DNA of 64,000 nt, from contig NZ_FOYM01000009.1 in the NCBI RefSeq assembly GCF_900115975.1, positions 1-64,000 of the forward strand, read 5' to 3'. The notes under the pieces were generated by a model that ran no database searches, was not told the origin of the DNA, and was given only the letters and a program-made list of their open reading frames with translations. This stretch comes from Desulfoscipio geothermicus DSM 3669. GTDB lineage: Bacteria; Bacillota; Desulfotomaculia; Desulfotomaculales; Desulfallaceae. This document shows, one piece after another, positions 7,954 to 19,660 of this stretch (positions are counted from its first letter, which is position 1; each line of letters opens with the position of its first letter). Both the position numbers and the translations under genes were made by a program.

Positions 7954-7986
7954 GCAGTTAGTTTAATCAAGTTTAAGTCTGACCCC
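7954..7986 (+). repeat. REP2 copy
   Basis: Carries the REP2 core AGTTAGTTTAATCAAG followed by TTTAAGTCTGACCCC, the sequence that flanks the RAYT gene at 40-41 kb. Confidence 0.75.
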
Positions 7987-8007
7987 AAGGAGGGGGTAAA
8001 AAAACCC

Positions 8008-8062
8008 AAAAGGGGACAGGCACTTTTTTCAAAATGCGAAAAAAGAACCAGTCCCCTTTTTG
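8008..8062. repeat. REP1 palindrome
   Basis: Arms of the type AAAAGGGGACAGGCAC and AACCAGTCCCCTTTTT around a T-rich/A-rich loop. It sits 11 bases beyond the hppA stop codon and may double as its terminator. Confidence 0.75.
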
Positions 8063-8073
8063 GTTATTTGCTC

Positions 8074-10167
8074 TTATAATCTGGTGAGCAGGGGACCAAG
8101 GATCAGGGAGATAGTACCTGCAACCTTGATCAGCGGGTTCATGGCCGGACCGGAGGTGTCTTTACAGGGGTCACCTACGGTGTCACCGATAACGGCAGCC
8201 TTGTGCGGTTCGCTCTTCTTACCGCCCAGGGCGCCGCCTTCAATGTATTTCTTGGCGTTGTCCCAAGCACCGCCTGCATTGGCCAGGAACAGGGCCAGCA
8301 GCACACCGGTGGTGGTCAGGCCGCCCAGAAAACCGGCCAGAGCCTTGGCGCCAAGGCCGAAACCGACGATGATCGGCACGATAACGGCTACAACGCCGGG
8401 GAAGATCATCTTGCTGATGGCGGACTTGGTGGCAATGTCCACGCAGCGGGCGTAGTCAGGCTTGCCGGTACCTTCCATGATGCCGGGGATTTCCCGGAAC
8501 TGGCGGCGAACTTCTTCCACCATACCGAAAGCAGCTTCACCCACGGCGCGCATGGTGCGGGCACCAATCAGGAACGGCACAGCGCCGCCAATGAACACAC
8601 CTACCAGAACCATGGGCTCGGTCAGGTTAACAACAAACTCTTCCAGACCAAACTTATGCTTGACGCCGTCAACGTAAGCGCTGAACAGAGCCAGGGCTGT
8701 CAGGGCAGCGGAACCGATGGCAAAGCCCTTGGCGATAGCCGCAGTGGTGTTACCAACGGCATCCAGCTTGTCGGTTTTCTCACGCACTTCAGGCGGCAGT
8801 TCGGCCATCTCAGCAATACCGCCGGCGTTGTCAGCCACCGGGCCGAAGGAGTCCATGGCCACAACCATACCGGCGGTGGAGAGCATACCCATAGCCGCCA
8901 TGGCGATGCCATAAATAGCCCACAGGCCGCCCTGGCCTTCCGGAGAATTGGACATAACAGCCCAGAAAGCGAAGTAAATGGAACCGGCAAACACCAGCAT
9001 GGGAATGAAGGTGGACTCCATACCCACCGCCAGACCGTGAATAACGTTGGTGGCCGGACCGGACTTGGAAGCTTCGGCGATCTTGATCGCCGGGGGCTTC
9101 AGGTTGGAGGTGTAGTACTCGGTAAGGTAACCTACGGCTACGTTAACAATAAGACCGGCTAAAACAGCCATAAAGATACCGGTTGAAACATTACCGAAGC
9201 TGGGATCGGCAAAAGTAGCCTTGGCAATGAACCAGGTAGCGATAGCGGTAAGCACGTTGGTAGTCCACAGGCCCACGTTCAAAGCAGCCTGCGGGTTGCC
9301 GCCTTCACCGGTACGCACGGTGAAGGTACCGAGGATAGCGGAAACAATACCGGCAGCACCGACCAGCAGCGGGAAGATTACTCCCGGGAAACCGAACAGC
9401 GCGTTACCGATCAGCATGGCAGCGATGGTTGTAGCGGCATAAGACTCAAACAAGTCGGCGCCCATGCCGGCGGTGTCACCGACGTTGTCACCAACGTTGT
9501 CGGCGATGGTGGCGGGGTTGCGCGGGTCGTCTTCGGGGATACCCGCTTCCACTTTACCCACCAGGTCCGCACCCACGTCAGCGGCCTTGGTGTAGATCCC
9601 GCCGCCGACCCTGGCGAAGAAGGCGATAACGGATGCACCGAACGCAAAGCTGTTGATGATCAGCGGACTCTTGAAGATAATAAACAGGACGGAAACACCC
9701 AGCAGACCCAGACCGGCCACGGAAAGACCCATAACGGCACCGGCGCGGAAGGAAACCTGCAGGGCTTTGCCCAGACCGTGGCTGCGGGCAGCTTCAGCGG
9801 TACGGGCGTTGGACTTGGTGGTACTGTTCATACCCAGGTAACCGGCAATGGCGGAACAAATCGCGCCCACCAGGAAAGAAATGGCGGATGCCGGACCTAC
9901 GGGCAGGTGAGAACCTTCAGGAATCTCAATCATGTACTGCAATGCCCAGAGAATAACAAAAATTACAATTGCAAAAGGCGCAAGCGTTTTATACTGGCGG
10001 TTCATATACGCCATGGCACCCTCTTGAACAGCCTCGGAAAGCTGCTTCATCTTGGGTGTGCCCATGCTTTCCTTAAGCACCTGGGACATGGTGAAAAGGG
10101 CGAACAACAACGCCAGGGCGCCTGCTCCGGCAGCGTAATACGCCAACGTGATGTTGAACTCTTCCAC
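8074..10167 (-). CDS. hppA: Membrane-bound ion-translocating pyrophosphatase
   Basis: A 697-residue membrane pyrophosphatase with about 16 membrane helices. It couples hydrolysis of PPi to export of H+ or Na+. The catalytic loop DDPRNPATIADNVGDNVGD and the C-terminal GDTVGDPCKDTSGPAMNPLI metal-binding segment are both intact. The segment GNTTAAIAKGFA has Ala where K+-independent enzymes have Lys, so it should be the K+-dependent type. Whether it moves Na+ or H+ cannot be settled by eye. The start is GTG at 10167 behind GAGGAGGG. A membrane PPase beside a glycolytic operon fits the PPi-saving metabolism of Desulfotomaculum-like bacteria (inference). Confidence 0.96.
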   Translation of the reverse strand: MEEFNITLAYYAAGAGALALLFALFTMSQVLKESMGTPKMKQLSEAVQEGAMAYMNRQYKTLAPFAIVIFVILWALQYMIEIPEGSHLPVGPASAISFLVGAICSAIAGYLGMNSTTKSNARTAEAARSHGLGKALQVSFRAGAVMGLSVAGLGLLGVSVLFIIFKSPLIINSFAFGASVIAFFARVGGGIYTKAADVGADLVGKVEAGIPEDDPRNPATIADNVGDNVGDTAGMGADLFESYAATTIAAMLIGNALFGFPGVIFPLLVGAAGIVSAILGTFTVRTGEGGNPQAALNVGLWTTNVLTAIATWFIAKATFADPSFGNVSTGIFMAVLAGLIVNVAVGYLTEYYTSNLKPPAIKIAEASKSGPATNVIHGLAVGMESTFIPMLVFAGSIYFAFWAVMSNSPEGQGGLWAIYGIAMAAMGMLSTAGMVVAMDSFGPVADNAGGIAEMAELPPEVREKTDKLDAVGNTTAAIAKGFAIGSAALTALALFSAYVDGVKHKFGLEEFVVNLTEPMVLVGVFIGGAVPFLIGARTMRAVGEAAFGMVEEVRRQFREIPGIMEGTGKPDYARCVDIATKSAISKMIFPGVVAVIVPIIVGFGLGAKALAGFLGGLTTTGVLLALFLANAGGAWDNAKKYIEGGALGGKKSEPHKAAVIGDTVGDPCKDTSGPAMNPLIKVAGTISLILGPLLTRL

Positions 10168-10288
10168 TTATTATTACCCTCCTCTTCCCCAAATAAATAG
10201 TTTTTTCACAAACAACGCCATACTCCCATCAATGCTACCGGGAATTTGCCGAATTCACCTCCTTCTCCCCTTTGTTTTGTCCATAAAA

Positions 10289-10317
10289 ATTATAGCATAG
10301 GGAGTAAAAATTGACAA
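10289..10317 (-). promoter_or_regulatory. Promoter of hppA
   Basis: On the minus strand TTGTCA (10312-10317) and TATAAT (10289-10294) are 17 bases apart, about 120 bases before the hppA start. The leader between them and the gene is unusually long for a simple mRNA, but I see no recognisable riboswitch. Confidence 0.7.
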
Positions 10318-10380
10318 TTATATAATTAATACTATATAACCAGCGAAACATTTTGCTGTTTTAAATTCCTGGCGAATAAA

Positions 10381-10406
10381 AAAATCCGGGCCTTACGCCC
10401 CGGATT
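10381..10406 (-). terminator. Terminator of the gap-secG operon
   Basis: Directly after the secG stop codon, the minus strand has ATCCGGG and CCCGGAT pairing around an 8-base loop, followed by a T-run. Confidence 0.85.
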
Positions 10407-10640
10407 TTATCTCGACAACACCACTAAAACCAGCGAAGTAGCAGCGAAGGCAATGGCCATGTAAACTGTTATTTTCCCCAGCAGTTCATCAAGACCTTTT
10501 TTCTTGCCAAAAAAAGTTTCCGCTCCGCCGGCTATGGCCCCGGACAGCCCGGCGCTTTTACCGGATTGCAACAGTATTACCGCTATCAGCCCCAGACTGA
10601 ACAAAACGTGTAAAACAGTTAAAATAACTTTAGCAACCAC
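10407..10640 (-). CDS. secG: Protein translocase subunit SecG
   Basis: A 77-residue membrane protein with two hydrophobic helices (about 5-23 and 53-74) around the conserved loop LQSGKSAGLSGAIAGGAETFFG. It is an accessory subunit of the SecYEG channel. The start is GTG at 10640 with AAGGAGG 8 bases upstream. It is the last gene of the glycolytic operon after eno, a common arrangement in Firmicutes, and is followed by a strong terminator. Confidence 0.95.
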   Translation of the reverse strand: MVAKVILTVLHVLFSLGLIAVILLQSGKSAGLSGAIAGGAETFFGKKKGLDELLGKITVYMAIAFAATSLVLVVLSR

Positions 10641-10737
10641 TACTTACTCCTCCTTATCGGTTGTAAACATTTTAATATACCCTGACAGAGAAAGCAAGCA
10701 TTTAATGGCGCTTAGTTAATTGTGATTGTTGGTCGGT

Positions 10738-12036
<1,299 letters not shown>

Positions 12037-12068
12037 TCATGAAAATATACTATTAAAGTAATACCACG

Positions 12069-13628
12069 TCAGCTTTTATGTATACCCGCATCCAGCAAAC
12101 TTTGTCCCGTCATTTCCGGTGGCCGGTCAATTCCCAGCAGGCCCAATACGGTGGGAGCCACGTCCTCCAGGCGACCGGGGCGCAGTTGGGCGTCCCGGTG
12201 ATCGTCGCTGACCAGGATAAAGGGCACCGGGTCCGTGGTATGCGCCGTGAACGGTTCGCCCGCGTCATCCTGCATAACTTCCGCGTTGCCGTGGTCGGCG
12301 GTGATAATCGCCAGCCCGCCCGCTTCTTTAACGGCCTGCACCGCCCGGCCGATACAGTTGTCCACCGTTTCCACGGCCCGCACCGCCGCCGGCAGCACCC
12401 CGGTGTGCCCCACCATGTCCGGGTTAGCATAGTTGACGATGATTACGTCGTAAATTTGCTCCCGTATTTTATTAACCAGGGTATCGGTAACCTCCACGGC
12501 ACTCATCTCGGGCTGGAGATCGTAAGTGGGCACCTTGGGGGAAGGAATCAATACCCGGTCTTCACCCCGGTTGGGTTTTTCCACCCCGCCGTTGAAAAAG
12601 AAGGTTACGTGGGCGTATTTTTCCGTCTCCGCCAGCCGCAGCTGTTTCAGGTTGTGATAACTAAGCACCTCGCCCAGGGTGTTAACCAGCACCTGGGGCC
12701 GGTAGGCCACCGGCGCGGCAATGGTTTTATCATACTGGGTCATACACACGAAATGCACGTGCGGCCGGCCGGCGGGGCGTGGGAAACCGGTTAAATCTTC
12801 GTCCACAAAAGCCCGGGTGATTTGCCTGGCCCGGTCCGGCCGAAAATTAAAGAAAATGACGGCGTCCCCGTCCTCCACCCGGGCCACGGGGTTACTATGT
12901 TCGTCGGCAACTACCGACGGCTTGACGAATTCGTCGGTTTCCCCCCGCCCGTAAGCCTGTTCCACCGCCGCCAGGGCCGAGGGAACCTTGATACCCTCGC
13001 CTTTGACCATGGCGTAATAGGCATCCCTGGTGCGCTCCCAGCGCCGGTCCCGGTCCATGGCGTAATAGCGGCCCATCACCGTGGCCACCTTACCGGTTTC
13101 TGTTTTTTTCATCCGCTCTTCAAGCGAAATTATATATTCCCGGGCGTTGGCCGGAGGCACATCCCGCCCGTCCAGGAAGCAATGCACGAAAACCCGCGAC
13201 AGCCCCTGGTCCCGGGCCAGTTCCAGCAGGGCATACAAATGCTCAATATGGCTGTGCACACCACCGTCGGACAGCAGCCCCATCAAGTGCAGGGCGGTTT
13301 TTCGCTCCCGCACCTTTTCCACCGCCTCCAGCAGCACCGGGTTGTCGTAAAACGACCTGTCCCGGATGGCCCGGCTGATCCTGGTCAGTTCCTGGTAAAC
13401 CACCCGCCCGGCGCCCATGTTCAGGTGCCCCACCTCGGAGTTGCCCATCTGCCCCGCGGGCAAACCCACGTCTTCCCCGGAGGTGCCCAGCACGGTGTTG
13501 GGATAGCGGGCCAGCAAACTTTCCATGTTGGGTTTGGCGGCCATGGCGATGGCGTTGCCTTCGTTACTCTCATTCAGGCCCCAGCCGTCCAAAATTATCA
13601 GCACCAGGGGCCGCTTCTTGGAAGCCAA
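12069..13628 (-). CDS. gpmI: 2,3-bisphosphoglycerate-independent phosphoglycerate mutase
   Basis: A 519-residue Mn-dependent phosphoglycerate mutase of the alkaline phosphatase superfamily. The first metal site is in [12 protein letters not shown]. The phosphorylated serine lies in [17 protein letters not shown], the substrate region in [11 protein letters not shown], and the later metal ligands in [12 protein letters not shown] and ITADHGNAE. The length is normal. The start is TTG at 13628 with GGGAGG 8 bases upstream. The 185 bases before it, separating it from tpiA, hold REP1 repeats inside the operon. Confidence 0.97.
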   Translation of the reverse strand: MASKKRPLVLIILDGWGLNESNEGNAIAMAAKPNMESLLARYPNTVLGTSGEDVGLPAGQMGNSEVGHLNMGAGRVVYQELTRISRAIRDRSFYDNPVLLEAVEKVRERKTALHLMGLLSDGGVHSHIEHLYALLELARDQGLSRVFVHCFLDGRDVPPANAREYIISLEERMKKTETGKVATVMGRYYAMDRDRRWERTRDAYYAMVKGEGIKVPSALAAVEQAYGRGETDEFVKPSVVADEHSNPVARVEDGDAVIFFNFRPDRARQITRAFVDEDLTGFPRPAGRPHVHFVCMTQYDKTIAAPVAYRPQVLVNTLGEVLSYHNLKQLRLAETEKYAHVTFFFNGGVEKPNRGEDRVLIPSPKVPTYDLQPEMSAVEVTDTLVNKIREQIYDVIIVNYANPDMVGHTGVLPAAVRAVETVDNCIGRAVQAVKEAGGLAIITADHGNAEVMQDDAGEPFTAHTTDPVPFILVSDDHRDAQLRPGRLEDVAPTVLGLLGIDRPPEMTGQSLLDAGIHKS

Positions 13629-13639
13629 AACAATATCCT

Positions 13640-13803
13640 CCCTTACAAAAAAGGGGACAGGCTACTTTTCGTGGATATTATTTCCATTCCCTGATTGCGC
13701 CGGTAAAAAGGGTACAGGCACCATTTTCAAAGAACGAAAACAGAGCCAGTCCCCTTTTTACCGTGGTGACGCGCTAGCGGCATGAAAGCCTGTCCCCTTT
13801 ATT
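13640..13803. repeat. REP1 cluster inside the glycolytic operon
   Basis: Contains GGGGACAGGCTACTTTTC, a pair GGGTACAGGCACCATTTTC / GAGCCAGTCCCCTTTTT, and GCGGCATGAAAGCCTGTCC. It fills most of the space between tpiA and gpmI and could fold in the operon mRNA. Confidence 0.75.
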
Positions 13804-13813
13804 TTCCAAATAA

Positions 13814-14575
<762 letters not shown>

Positions 14576-14589
14576 AAAGCATATCACTC

Positions 14590-15774
14590 CTATTTATCCT
14601 GCAGGGCCGCCACGCCCGGCAGTTCCTTGCCCTCGAGGAATTTCAGCGAAGCGCCCCCGCCCGTTGAAATATGGGTGATCTTATCCGCCACCCCGGCCTT
14701 CTCCACTGCGGCGGCCGAATCCCCGCCGCCGATCACGGTCACGGCGTTGCTGTCCGCCAGCGCCCGGGCCACGGCCACGGTGCCGCCGGCAAAGGGCTCC
14801 ATTTCAAACACGCCCATGGGCCCGTTCCAGACCACGGTGGCGGCGTCTTTAATCCGGGCCCCGAAGTTTTGTACAGTTTGCGGCCCGATATCCAGGGCCA
14901 TCGCGTCACCGGGGATTTCCTGCACCGCAACCACTTTGGATTCGGCCCCCGGCGAAGCCTCCGGAGCCACCACCACGTCCACGGGCAGCAACATGGCCAC
15001 GCCCAGCTCTTTAGCTTGCCGCATCAACTGTTTGGCCAGGTCCACTTTGTCTTCTTCCAGCAAGGATTTGCCCGTTTCCAGTCCGCCGGCCCTTAAAAAA
15101 GTATTGGCCATGCCGCCGCCGATCAGCAGCGCATTCACCTTTTGCAGCAAGTTGTCAATGACGCCGATCTTGTCGGACACTTTGGCCCCGCCGATAATAG
15201 CCACAAAGGGTTTGGCCGGTTCGCTCAATACCCGGCTCAACATGGATATTTCCTTTTCCATGAGAAAACCGGCCACGGCGGGGATAAATTCCGCCACCCC
15301 CTTATTGGAGGCATGGGCCCGGTGCGCCGTGCCGAAGGCGTCATTCACCAGGATGTCACCCAGCGCGGCCAGTTGGCGGGCAAAATCCGGTTCGTTTTTT
15401 TCCTCCCCGGGGTAAAAGCGAACGTTCTCCAGCAGCATTACATCCCCTTCCCCCAGGCTATCCGCCGCCTGCCGCACCTGATCCCCGATGCATTCGTCCA
15501 TTTTGCGCACCGGGGCGCCTAATAGCTGCGCCAGGCGATCGGCCACCGGCCCCATCCGGTACCTTTCGTCCACTTTGCCCTTGGGCCGCCCCAGGTGCGA
15601 CATTAAAACAACCCTGGCCCGTTCCCCGATCAGGTATTTAATGGTGGGCAGCGCCGCCCTGATCCGGGTGTCGTCCGTCACATTTCCTGCGCTGTCCAGG
15701 GGCACGTTAAAATCAACCCGCACCAATACCCGTTTTCCGGAAACATCAATGTCCCGTACGGTTTTTTTGGCCAT
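14590..15774 (-). CDS. pgk: Phosphoglycerate kinase
   Basis: A 394-residue kinase making ATP from 1,3-bisphosphoglycerate. It shows [12 protein letters not shown] at the N-terminus, SHLGRPKG for substrate binding, [16 protein letters not shown] in the centre and the nucleotide loop [15 protein letters not shown] near the C-terminus. The start is ATG at 15774 behind a run of G (GGGGGGG, 4 bases spacing); the upstream part of the longer frame is not pgk-like. It is separated from gap by only about 46 bases. Confidence 0.98.
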   Translation of the reverse strand: MAKKTVRDIDVSGKRVLVRVDFNVPLDSAGNVTDDTRIRAALPTIKYLIGERARVVLMSHLGRPKGKVDERYRMGPVADRLAQLLGAPVRKMDECIGDQVRQAADSLGEGDVMLLENVRFYPGEEKNEPDFARQLAALGDILVNDAFGTAHRAHASNKGVAEFIPAVAGFLMEKEISMLSRVLSEPAKPFVAIIGGAKVSDKIGVIDNLLQKVNALLIGGGMANTFLRAGGLETGKSLLEEDKVDLAKQLMRQAKELGVAMLLPVDVVVAPEASPGAESKVVAVQEIPGDAMALDIGPQTVQNFGARIKDAATVVWNGPMGVFEMEPFAGGTVAVARALADSNAVTVIGGGDSAAAVEKAGVADKITHISTGGGASLKFLEGKELPGVAALQDK

Positions 15775-15820
15775 GTTACCCCCCCCTAGGAATCTTTTAC
15801 CACGTCTTTTAATGATAATA

Positions 15821-16852
15821 TTAAAATCCCTGTTTGGCAATGTATTTTACCAAATCCAGCACCCGGTTGGAATAACCCCACTCATTGTCGTACCAGGCCA
15901 CTACCTTCACCATGTCATCATAAATGGTCATGGTGGACAGGGCGTCAACAATAGAAGAATGGGGATCACCGTTATAATCGGCGGAAACCAGCGGTAGTTC
16001 GCTGTATGCCAGTATACCCTTTAATGCACCTTCAGATGCATCCTTGAGGGCCGCATTTACTTCTTCCCGGGTTGCCTTTTTTTGTAATTGCGCCACCAGG
16101 TCCACCACGGACACGTTCAGGGTGGGTACCCGCATGGCCATGCCGTTCAGCCGGCCCGCCAATTCCGGCAGCACCAGCGACACCGCCTTGGCCGCTCCGG
16201 TGGTGGTGGGGATAATGGAATTGCCGGCCGCCCGGCCGCGGCGCAAATCTTTGTTGGGCATATCCAGTATTTGCTGGTTGTTGGTCACCGCATGTACAGT
16301 AGTCATGAGCCCCTTAACGATACCGAAATTCTTCAACAAAACTTTGACCACGGGCGCCAGGCAGTTGGTGGTACAGGATGCGTTGCTCACCACGTGGTGC
16401 ACGGCGGGATCATACTGCTCTTCGTTAACTCCCATGACCACAGTCAGGCATTCACCCTTGGCCGGCGCGGTGATGACAACTTTTTTCGCCCCGCCCCGCA
16501 GGTGCGCGGCGGCCTCATCCGGATCACGAAACTTACCGGTTGATTCCACCACTATATCCACCCCCAGGTCGCCCCAGGGCAACTCGGCCGGATCTCCCAC
16601 GGCCAGGACCTTGACTTCCTTGCCGTTTACCGCAATAATATCATTGTAACCGGTTATATCAGCGTCAAGCCTGCCGTGTACGGAATCATACTTTAACGTG
16701 TGGGCTAGCGTCTGAGCGAATACATCGTTAGCCGGCAACCTGCGGGATTTATGATTAATGGCCACCACCTCAATTTCAGGATGGCGCAGCGCTGCTCGCA
16801 TTACCAAACGTCCAATCCTGCCGAAACCGTTAATCCCCACTCTTACCGCCAT
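15821..16852 (-). CDS. gap: Glyceraldehyde-3-phosphate dehydrogenase, unusual coenzyme loop
   Basis: A 343-residue phosphorylating GAPDH. The Rossmann motif [11 protein letters not shown], the catalytic Cys in [13 protein letters not shown] and the His in the region of [10 protein letters not shown] are intact. After the second beta strand it reads [14 protein letters not shown] where NAD-specific enzymes have Asn-Asp; the Asp that binds the adenosine ribose is replaced by His34, followed by basic Lys35, Arg37 and Arg38 and a short insertion. That suggests NADP or dual coenzyme use (inference). The start is ATG at 16852 with AGGAG upstream. It is the first gene of the glycolytic operon. Confidence 0.95.
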   Translation of the reverse strand: MAVRVGINGFGRIGRLVMRAALRHPEIEVVAINHKSRRLPANDVFAQTLAHTLKYDSVHGRLDADITGYNDIIAVNGKEVKVLAVGDPAELPWGDLGVDIVVESTGKFRDPDEAAAHLRGGAKKVVITAPAKGECLTVVMGVNEEQYDPAVHHVVSNASCTTNCLAPVVKVLLKNFGIVKGLMTTVHAVTNNQQILDMPNKDLRRGRAAGNSIIPTTTGAAKAVSLVLPELAGRLNGMAMRVPTLNVSVVDLVAQLQKKATREEVNAALKDASEGALKGILAYSELPLVSADYNGDPHSSIVDALSTMTIYDDMVKVVAWYDNEWGYSNRVLDLVKYIAKQGF

Positions 16853-16974
16853 TGTTATACCCACTCCTTTCAATAGTATGCCTTAGTAATCATTAATTAA
16901 TTAATTATGTTATACTCTATTCGCCAATCTTCAAATTGTTTCCTCCTTTTGTGTATACAAGATTATAAAAAATT

Positions 16975-17003
16975 AAGAGGTATCGACATATGCGATACCT
17001 CTT
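16975..17003 (-). terminator. Terminator of rpoN
   Basis: On the minus strand AAGAGGTATCG and CGATACCTCTT form a perfect 11-bp stem with a 7-base loop, followed by AATTTTTTAT. It lies 20 bases after the rpoN stop and isolates it from gap. Confidence 0.85.
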
Positions 17004-17022
17004 CCCGCAAAAATATTTTTAT

Positions 17023-18435
17023 TTAATACCTTTTCCTTTTTCTAATCGGCGGTATACCCAGTTCATCCCGGTACTTGGCCACGGTGCGGCGGGAAATCTT
17101 AATGCCCTGGCGGCTTAATATATCCGCGATCTGCTGGTCATTCAGCGGTTTTTGGGAATCTTCCTTTTCTACAATTTCCTGCATGGTTTTTTTGATACTT
17201 TCGGCGGATACCATGGAACCGCCGGCATTGCTCAGACCGGACGAGAAAAAGTATTTCATTTCAAAAACACCCTGGGGAGTCTGGATATACTTATTGGAAG
17301 TGGCCCGGGACACGGTGGATTCGTGCAGTTCCACCATATCGGCCACTGTTTTAAGGTTCAGGGGTTTGAGATATTTGACCCCGTAGTCCAGAAACTCCCG
17401 CTGCAAATCAACGATGCACTTGGTCACCTTGTACAGGGTCAAGCGTCGCTGTTCAATACTTTTAATCAGCCAGGCCGCGGCGTTCAGCTTATGTTCGACA
17501 AACTTTTTAGTCTTGTTGTCACCCTGCTCATGGCTAAGCACCGCGCGGTAAGTATTGTTAATGGTCAGGCGGGGCACGGAAACATCGTTGATAATGATAA
17601 CATACTCCCCGTCCACCTTGTTCAACACGATATCCGGCACAATGTATCTGTTGTCGCCCGCGCCGCCGAAATTTCGCCCCGGCTTGGGGTCCAGCGTTTT
17701 AAGCAGGTCGGCCACCCGCTGAATATCCTGCGCCTGTACGCCCAACAATTGTGCCATGCGGCTGTACTTGCCGTCGGCCAGGTCCATCAGGTGTCTTTCC
17801 ACCACGTTGTGCACTAATTCATCATCAATGCCCAGGTAATTCAACTGTAACTGTAAGCATTCCTGCAGCGAGCGGGCACCCACCCCCGGAGGATCCAGCG
17901 ACTGTACTATTTGCAAAGCATCCAAAACTTCCTCCGTGGATGTATTCAACTGTTTAGCCATATCTTCAGTTGAACAACCAAGATAACCGTTGCGATTGAT
18001 ATTGCCAATAATATACTCGGCTATAGCACGCTGCCGGTCACTGCAGCGAATAAGGCCCAGTTGGCTTAAAAGATGCTCCAACAAATCGGGCGCGCGGAAA
18101 ACAAAGTTTTCGTAACTGTATTCTTCCCGGTCGCGGGATACCTCCGACCGGGGCATTCCCAAATCACTGCTGTCGTGAAAGTAATCCTGCCAATCTATAT
18201 CGTATTGGTTTTCCCCGGCACCCTCTTCTTCATGCTTTTGGTCCGGTGTATCTATCCTTTCAGACTGATCCTCCCCGATTTCCAGCAGCGGGTTTTCCTG
18301 GAGCTGCTGCTCCACATAGCTGCTCAGTTCCAGGGAGGAAAGTTGCAGCACGGCAATGGCCTGGCGCAATTCAGGGGTCATGATCAATTTTTGTGTCTGC
18401 ACGACGTTCAGCCCGTAACCCATGCGCATAGCCAA
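17023..18435 (-). CDS. rpoN: RNA polymerase sigma-54 factor
   Basis: A 470-residue sigma-54. Region I is the Gln/Leu-rich start (QTQKLIMTPELRQAIAVLQL). The acidic linker follows near 60-100, then the core-binding domain, and the RpoN box at the extreme C-terminus (ISRRTVAKYRDELGI). It directs transcription from -24/-12 promoters with enhancer-binding activators. The start is TTG at 18435 with AGGAGG 6 bases upstream. It occupies the place before gap where many Firmicutes have the repressor gene cggR, whose N-terminal domain is related to RpoN. Confidence 0.96.
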   Translation of the reverse strand: MAMRMGYGLNVVQTQKLIMTPELRQAIAVLQLSSLELSSYVEQQLQENPLLEIGEDQSERIDTPDQKHEEEGAGENQYDIDWQDYFHDSSDLGMPRSEVSRDREEYSYENFVFRAPDLLEHLLSQLGLIRCSDRQRAIAEYIIGNINRNGYLGCSTEDMAKQLNTSTEEVLDALQIVQSLDPPGVGARSLQECLQLQLNYLGIDDELVHNVVERHLMDLADGKYSRMAQLLGVQAQDIQRVADLLKTLDPKPGRNFGGAGDNRYIVPDIVLNKVDGEYVIIINDVSVPRLTINNTYRAVLSHEQGDNKTKKFVEHKLNAAAWLIKSIEQRRLTLYKVTKCIVDLQREFLDYGVKYLKPLNLKTVADMVELHESTVSRATSNKYIQTPQGVFEMKYFFSSGLSNAGGSMVSAESIKKTMQEIVEKEDSQKPLNDQQIADILSRQGIKISRRTVAKYRDELGIPPIRKRKRY

Positions 18436-18534
18436 TAGATTCCTCCTATAAATTCAAATAAATTTTCAAATTTTTTAAAATATATTTCTACATACACTAG
18501 CAAAATTCCTGCCTGTTTTTATAAACCAATATAT

Positions 18535-19137
18535 TCAGTTAACAGGCAAATGATTACAGACCCAGGCCCGAACCAGGGCAATAAATGCGACAATGGTCAA
18601 CCCGGCAGCGAGCCAGAGAGCGAAATTTTCCTGTAGTGGACTGAACAGGTACGGATGCAGCCCTCGAAAATAGTCCATGTAATCATTAAATATCATCCAC
18701 AGCGACGCGCCCAGCAGCGCCCGGCCCGGAACCGGCACCGTGCGTAAAAATATAAACCCTTCCAGGGCCATGCCCCAGTGCGACAGCCAGAGCATTACCT
18801 CCGTAAAGTTGACCGGCCCGCCCAGCGCCCAGTAATGGGTAATCATTCCCACCGCCCACAAACCGTATTTTATGGTGGTGGCGCAGGCCACTGCCGTAAT
18901 CAACCCGGGCCGGTTACCGGCCAGCACCAGCAGCAAAGCCAAGGCAAACAAGGTGGTGGAAAGGGGGCTGTCCGGCACCAGGGCCCACAGGTAACGAGGC
19001 GTTTCCGCCAGCTGCGCCCGGTACCAGTAAAAACCGTAAACAGAACCCAGGATATTGGTGATAATGATCGGCCAGACCAGGCTGGAACGCCACGGGCGCC
19101 GCCACAGTTCGGACAGTAATTCGCTCATTAATCTCAT
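18535..19137 (-). CDS. DUF1405 family membrane protein
   Basis: A 200-residue integral membrane protein with about six hydrophobic helices, among them ITNILGSVYGFYWY, LSTTLFALALLLVLAG and LWLAAGLTIVAFIALVRAWV. The sequence FYWYRAQLAETPRYLWALVPDSPLSTT and the MIFNDYMDYFRGLHPYL segment match the DUF1405 (YpjA) family. The molecular function is unknown. The ATG start has only a distant AAGG upstream, so the start is less sure than the family. Confidence 0.8.
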   Translation of the reverse strand: MRLMSELLSELWRRPWRSSLVWPIIITNILGSVYGFYWYRAQLAETPRYLWALVPDSPLSTTLFALALLLVLAGNRPGLITAVACATTIKYGLWAVGMITHYWALGGPVNFTEVMLWLSHWGMALEGFIFLRTVPVPGRALLGASLWMIFNDYMDYFRGLHPYLFSPLQENFALWLAAGLTIVAFIALVRAWVCNHLPVN

Positions 19138-19171
19138 TGTTGCAAGAAAGCCTTCCTTTGTTTAAGATAAA

Positions 19172-19472
19172 GGTAACTATTCAGCAAGCCCGCTGTGGTA
19201 TTGCCCAACGCTCACTCCAGTGCTTCGCGCCGACAGCACCACGCCTCGCTTCGGACCGGATTAGCGGCGCTGCAAAGGCGGCGCAATATGTTTTCTTATT
19301 TCTGAAATATTATCTTTAAAGCTCATTATACTTAATTACAAACTGTTAGTGAGCCGCTGATTTCGCGTCGCTATCCGGTTACCCGAAGCTTCGTCGGATG
19401 CTGTTACCGGCGCTACGCAAGTCGTTTGCTAATGGGCAATACCACAGCAGTCAATGTTTTTTGGTGAATAGT
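19172..19472. repeat. Long-inverted-repeat element LIR-C
   Basis: A non-coding unit of about 300 bases bounded by perfect 16-bp arms GCTGTGGTATTGCCCA (19192-19207) and TGGGCAATACCACAGC (19433-19448), with outer arms AACTATTCA/TGAATAGTT. The interior contains GCGCCGACAGCACCA, also present in the LIR-B elements at 54 and 55.7 kb. No coding potential is seen. Confidence 0.7.
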
Positions 19473-19489
19473 TATAAATTAAGATAAAA

Positions 19490-19660
19490 ATAGAATTCAG
19501 AAGTCAGGAGTCAGAATATTTTTTACGGCACTTTTGCTTGCAATGCCGGTTTTCTCAAAGGCAAATTTATCCAATCTTCAACTGCTGAATTCTTTATTCT
19601 GTATTCTGAATTCTATCTTTCATTCCTTAACTCCTGAATTCTGTATTCTGAATTCTTACT
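19490..19660. repeat. GAATTCTGTATTCTGAATTC repeat cluster
   Basis: Several copies of TGAATTCTGTATTCTGAATT and variants occur in about 170 bases, running into the 3' end of the acyltransferase gene. The nature of the repeat is unknown. Confidence 0.6.

Noticed and set aside
8203-9162. 319-codon plus-strand frame
   Set aside because: Antisense to hppA, whose protein is fully conserved; shadow frame.
16921-16960. Short leader peptide before gap (AAGGAGG then TTG, 5 codons)
   Set aside because: The frame is only five codons and could be chance; no attenuator structure was seen between it and gap.
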